Positions 61,005 through 64,000 of a stretch of DNA of 64,000 bases are shown one piece after another. Both the position numbers and the translations under genes were made by a program. Below the pieces are notes generated by a model. That model saw nothing but the letters and a program-made list of their open reading frames with translations, searched no databases and had not been told where the DNA came from. Position 1 is the first letter of the stretch; each line of letters starts with the position of its first letter. The stretch comes from Streptomyces sp. NBC_00576 (GTDB lineage Bacteria; Actinomycetota; Actinomycetes; Streptomycetales; Streptomycetaceae), in the NCBI RefSeq assembly GCF_036345175.1, contig NZ_CP107780.1, positions 372,001 to 436,000 on the forward strand. The letters run 5' to 3'.

Positions 61005-62032
61005 CAAGACGCTCAGTGAGCATCCGGGATGTCGCCACCGCGGCCGGAGTCTCCTACCAGACCGTCTCCCGGGTGATCAACAACCACCCCAGCGTCAAGC
61101 CGTCGACCCGCGACAGGGTGCTCGCCGCCATCGACGAACTGGGATTCCGGCGGAACTCCACCGCTCTCGCCCTCGCCAGCGGACGCAGCCGTGCCGTGAC
61201 CGTGCTCACCTCCAACACCACGCACTACGGCTACGCCTCGATCCTCCAGGGCATCGAGGAGGCCGCCCGCGCCGCCGCGTACAGCGTCGGGGTCGGGGTG
61301 CTCGAATCGACCGACGAAGCCGACGAAGCCGCCATCGCGGCCCAGGTGCAGCGGGCGGCGGACGCGGGCGGCGGACTGATCGTGATCGCATACGATCCGG
61401 CCGGTGTACGGGCCCTGGGCGCCGTCCCCGCCGAACTGCCGGTCGTCGGCGTGGTCGAGACCCCCGCGAGCCCACCCGACGGCGACCGCCCCTGGGTGTG
61501 GGCCGACGACCGCGAGGCCGCCTACGAGGCGACCCGCCATCTGCTCTCCCTCGGCCACGAAACCGTGCACTACGTCGCCATCCCGTCCAGCACCCGCCGC
61601 ACCAGCGCCCGAACGATCGGCTGGCGGCAGGCGCTCAGGGAGGCGGGAGCACCGGAACCCCGCCCCGTACAAGGGAGTTGGGGCCCGGCGGGCGGTCACG
61701 CGGCGGGCCTGAAACTCGCGAAGGACGCCGGCGTCACCGCGATCCTGTGCGGCAACGACGACCTGGCGCTCGGGGTGATCCGCGCCCTCCACGAGACGGG
61801 CCGCGCGGTTCCCGGCGAGGTGAGCGTGGCCGGGTTCGACGACGCCCCGCACTCCGCCTATCTCACCCCGTCGCTGACGACCGTACGCCTGGACTTCACC
61901 GGTCTCGGGCGGTCGGCGTTCGCCCTGCTGCACGGCGTACTGGAGGAGTCGGCGCAGATCGCCCCGCACCCCGTCTCCGTACCGGAACTGGTGGTGCGGG
62001 AGAGCTCGGGGCCACCGCCCGAACGCGGCTGA
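60986..62032 (+). CDS. LacI-family transcriptional regulator
   Basis: A 348-residue repressor. The helix-turn-helix reads VSIRDVATAAGVSYQTVSRV then INNHPSVKPSTRDRVLAAID with hinge ELGFRRNSTALALASG. The sugar-binding domain follows (VTVLTSNTTHYGYASILQGI, LLSLGHETVHYVA, AILCGNDDLALGVIRAL, VAGFDDAPHSAYLTP). I chose the ATG at 60986, which the promoter predicts to be leaderless; a GTG at 60965 lies in the first operator and is less likely. It should repress itself and the GH36 gene, and possibly the importer at 62154, until a galactoside binds. Confidence 0.93.
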   Translation: MNVTGHTRRSVSIRDVATAAGVSYQTVSRVINNHPSVKPSTRDRVLAAIDELGFRRNSTALALASGRSRAVTVLTSNTTHYGYASILQGIEEAARAAAYSVGVGVLESTDEADEAAIAAQVQRAADAGGGLIVIAYDPAGVRALGAVPAELPVVGVVETPASPPDGDRPWVWADDREAAYEATRHLLSLGHETVHYVAIPSSTRRTSARTIGWRQALREAGAPEPRPVQGSWGPAGGHAAGLKLAKDAGVTAILCGNDDLALGVIRALHETGRAVPGEVSVAGFDDAPHSAYLTPSLTTVRLDFTGLGRSAFALLHGVLEESAQIAPHPVSVPELVVRESSGPPPERG

Positions 62033-62153
62033 ACCCCCTCCCGCTCCACCTGCACCGCTCGCCCACTTGCTCCACCCGCACCGACCACTCGCACCTCCTC
62101 AGCCGGACCGCCTCCCGATCCGCCTGTCCGAGCCCGTTCGCGAAAGGCACGTC

Positions 62154-63488
62154 ATGACGAGAAGAGTTCTCCCCGCGCTGGCGTTCATATGCGCCGCCGC
62201 CTTGTCCGCCACCGCCTGCAGTGACCCCACCGCCGGCGACTCCGGTTCGTCCGCCGACTCGGGCGCCAAGCAGACCAAGGTCGACCCGACCGCCCGCCTG
62301 GACGGCGTGAAGCTGACCATGTGGACCGCGCAGAACACCCTCAACGCTCCCAAGCAGGTCATCGACGCGTTCGAGAAGGCCACCGGAGCCAAGGTCGAGA
62401 CGCAGGCGATTCCCGACCTGTACGAGCAGAACGTGCCGACCAAGCTCGCCTCCGGCGACAAGCCCGACCTGATGTTCTGGCAGCCGTCCATCTCCACGCT
62501 GCCCTTCATCCAGCCGAAGCAGAACCTCCTCACCCTCGACGGGGAGGAGTGGGTGTCGAAGCTGGGCGACACCGAGAGGTCGCTCGGCACGATCGACAAC
62601 AAGCGGTACGCCGCGATCGTCACCAGCCCCGCCATGCTCGGCGTCTACTACAACAAGGACGTCTTCAAGAAAGCCGGGCTGAGCGAGGCCGACTTCCCCA
62701 AGTCGTACGACGAGTTGCTGGCCCTCGGCAAGACCGTCACGGACAAGACCGACGCGGCCGGCTTCTACGAGGCCGGCGGCGACAAGTGGCCGCTGCAGTG
62801 GCAGATGCAGGTCCAGCTCACCGACCTCGACAAGCAGTGGTGGGCCGACCTCAACCAGAACAAGGTGAAGTGGACCGACCCGGTCGTCGTCGGCGCCATC
62901 AAGAAGTACAAGGAGAAGCTGCTCGACGCCGGGCTCGCGCAGAAGAACTACAAGACCGGCACGTTCACCGGGCAGGCCGACTCACTCTGGAAGGGCGAGT
63001 CGGGCATGGTCCTCAACGTCACCTCGTTCCAGAGCCAGTTGCAGGCCAAGTACTCCACAGCCGAGATCGACAAGAAGATCGGCTGGTTCCCGGTCGCCAA
63101 CTCCTCCGCCACCGGCCTGTACTCGCCCGACCAGACCAACGGCGTCGTCGCCTTCAAGACCGGTGACGAGAAGCGGCAGAACGCCTCCCGTCAGTTCCTG
63201 GCCTTCTGGCTCGGCCCGGACTACGCCGACTACATCAAGGCGATGAAGATCCCGTCCGTGGAGCCGTCCGTCCCGACCCCCGCCGGCCTTCCCGAGGCGT
63301 CGATGGCCCAGGTCAAAGCGCTGCCCACGGCCATCGGTGTCTTCCAGGCCAAGGCGATCGTCGCGCCCGACACCCACCTGTACCTCGCCGACATGCTCTA
63401 CGGCAAGAAGAGTCCCCAGCAGGTCGCGCAGGCAATCCAGGACCAGTTCGCACAGGTGGCCAAGGCCCAGGCCGCGCCCGGCTTCTAG
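62154..63488 (+). CDS. Sugar ABC transporter substrate-binding lipoprotein (family 1)
   Basis: A 444-residue exported binding protein; ATG 62154 follows GCGAAAGGCACG. The signal ends in a lipobox-like LSATACSD, so the Cys is probably lipidated. The mature protein has VKLTMWTAQNTLNAPKQVID, ETQAIPDLYEQNVPTKLASG, DKPDLMFWQPSI, GVYYNKDVFKKAGL and FLAFWLGPDYADYI, the layout of MalE/UgpB-type oligosaccharide binders. It starts 121 bp after lacI on the same strand and is followed by its permease, so it likely captures alpha-galactosides. Confidence 0.93.
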   Translation: MTRRVLPALAFICAAALSATACSDPTAGDSGSSADSGAKQTKVDPTARLDGVKLTMWTAQNTLNAPKQVIDAFEKATGAKVETQAIPDLYEQNVPTKLASGDKPDLMFWQPSISTLPFIQPKQNLLTLDGEEWVSKLGDTERSLGTIDNKRYAAIVTSPAMLGVYYNKDVFKKAGLSEADFPKSYDELLALGKTVTDKTDAAGFYEAGGDKWPLQWQMQVQLTDLDKQWWADLNQNKVKWTDPVVVGAIKKYKEKLLDAGLAQKNYKTGTFTGQADSLWKGESGMVLNVTSFQSQLQAKYSTAEIDKKIGWFPVANSSATGLYSPDQTNGVVAFKTGDEKRQNASRQFLAFWLGPDYADYIKAMKIPSVEPSVPTPAGLPEASMAQVKALPTAIGVFQAKAIVAPDTHLYLADMLYGKKSPQQVAQAIQDQFAQVAKAQAAPGF

Positions 63489-63563
63489 ACCGGCTTCTAG
63501 ACCGGCTTCTAGACCGGCCTCTGGATCAGTTTCTCGATCGGCCTCTAGATCGGCTTCTGGATC
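63480..63563. repeat. Seven tandem 12-bp units over and after the binding-protein stop codon
   Basis: Units of GGCTTCTAGACC begin at the last codons of the binding protein (Gly-Phe-stop). Three are exact and four are diverged (for example GGCCTCTGGATC). Each of the exact units is in frame and repeats the stop TAG. Confidence 0.9.
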
Positions 63564-63591
63564 GACCGACCCGACCGGCAAGGATTTTCCG

Positions 63592-64000
63592 ATGGCGGAC
63601 ACGGCCATACGCACGCGCACGCAGAAACCGGCGCCCGCCAAGGGCCGGGCGGGAAAGGTGGGACGGCTGCCCCGCGCCGCCGTCCATCACCCCTGGTGGT
63701 TCGCCCTCCCCGCGATCGTCGTCTTCGCGGCGTTCTTCCTGGTGCCGAACCTGCTCAACTTCTACTACCCGTTCACCAACTGGTCCTCGTACCACCCGGA
63801 CATCGCCTTCACCGGCCTCGACAACTTCACGACCATCGCCCACGACGGCTCACTGCTGCGGGCGATCCGCACGACCCTGCTCTACGCCCTGCTGGCGGCG
63901 GTCTTCCAGAACGGCTTCGGGCTGGGGCTGGCGCTGTTGCTGGAGGCGGACAGCCGGTTCAACCGGTTCTTCCGCGCCGTCTTCTTCCTGCCCGTGCTCA
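63592..64000 (+). CDS. Sugar ABC transporter permease (3' end missing)
   Basis: ATG 63592 follows CAAGGATTTTCC; 136 residues are visible before the window ends. A basic N-terminus precedes the first transmembrane helix, WWFALPAIVVFAAFFLVPNL, typical of MalF-type permeases. FYYPFTNWSSYHPDIAFTGL and DNFTTI form the first external loop, and TTLLYALLAAVFQNGFGLGL begins the next spans. It belongs with the binding lipoprotein upstream; a second permease is expected outside the window. Confidence 0.9.
   Translation, partial: MADTAIRTRTQKPAPAKGRAGKVGRLPRAAVHHPWWFALPAIVVFAAFFLVPNLLNFYYPFTNWSSYHPDIAFTGLDNFTTIAHDGSLLRAIRTTLLYALLAAVFQNGFGLGLALLLEADSRFNRFFRAVFFLPVL

Overview
The window is high-GC actinobacterial chromosome, almost certainly Streptomyces. 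The support is strong third-position GC, frequent GTG/TTG starts, a very typical actinobacterial RNA polymerase alpha subunit, twin-arginine signals, ECF sigma factors and FG-GAP and ricin-domain secreted proteins. Both ends cut through sugar ABC transporter operons. The many eroded genes and IS remnants suggest an accessory or arm region rather than the conserved core.

Layout. 1-4488: ribose-type sugar ABC transporter (binding protein, double ATPase, permease) followed by a GntR/FadR regulator. 5262-21885: a polysaccharide-degradation island of six complete secreted enzymes and one deletion relic, nearly all with ricin/CBM13 domains (two GH29 fucosidases, GH62 and GH54-like arabinofuranosidases, a CE1-type esterase, an SGNH esterase). 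It is interrupted at 7472-11091 by four housekeeping-type genes (PhzF, ComB, nucleotidyltransferase, RibD-like) and by gene relics at 11416-11869 and 14042-14232. 23038-30746: small regulators (Roadblock, ArsR, coiled-coil/winged helix), a trypsin-fold FG-GAP protein lacking its catalytic His and Ser, a serine hydrolase, and a small membrane-protein group with a repeated domain. 30930-35357: phosphoglucomutase, a methyltransferase, an APH-like kinase and an SDR. 35547-39781: a tightly overlapping ECF sigma / anti-sigma / ABC exporter operon.

40430-44006: L,D-transpeptidase, an AMIN-like secreted protein and a macro-domain protein, with degraded genes between them. 44422-47043: terB and terD-like genes around a BlaI/M56-peptidase pair; near-identical 16-bp inverted repeats lie in front of terB and between blaI and terD. 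47093-50874: truncated genes, an MFS transporter and two adjoining IS relics. 50920-58507: secreted phosphoesterase, an unknown Ig-like secreted protein, a second-locus rpoA, a Tat-exported beta carbonic anhydrase and an HAF-repeat protein. 58688-64000: GH36 alpha-galactosidase divergent from a LacI regulator over twin perfect operators, then an oligosaccharide ABC transporter running off the end.

Main items for a second look: the BlaI/M56-Ter arrangement, the ectopic intact rpoA, the pseudoprotease, the GH36/LacI control region with a predicted leaderless start inside the operator, and a 28-bp perfect palindrome inside a coding sequence. No tRNA, rRNA or CRISPR array was seen. All functions are read from sequence without database searches.
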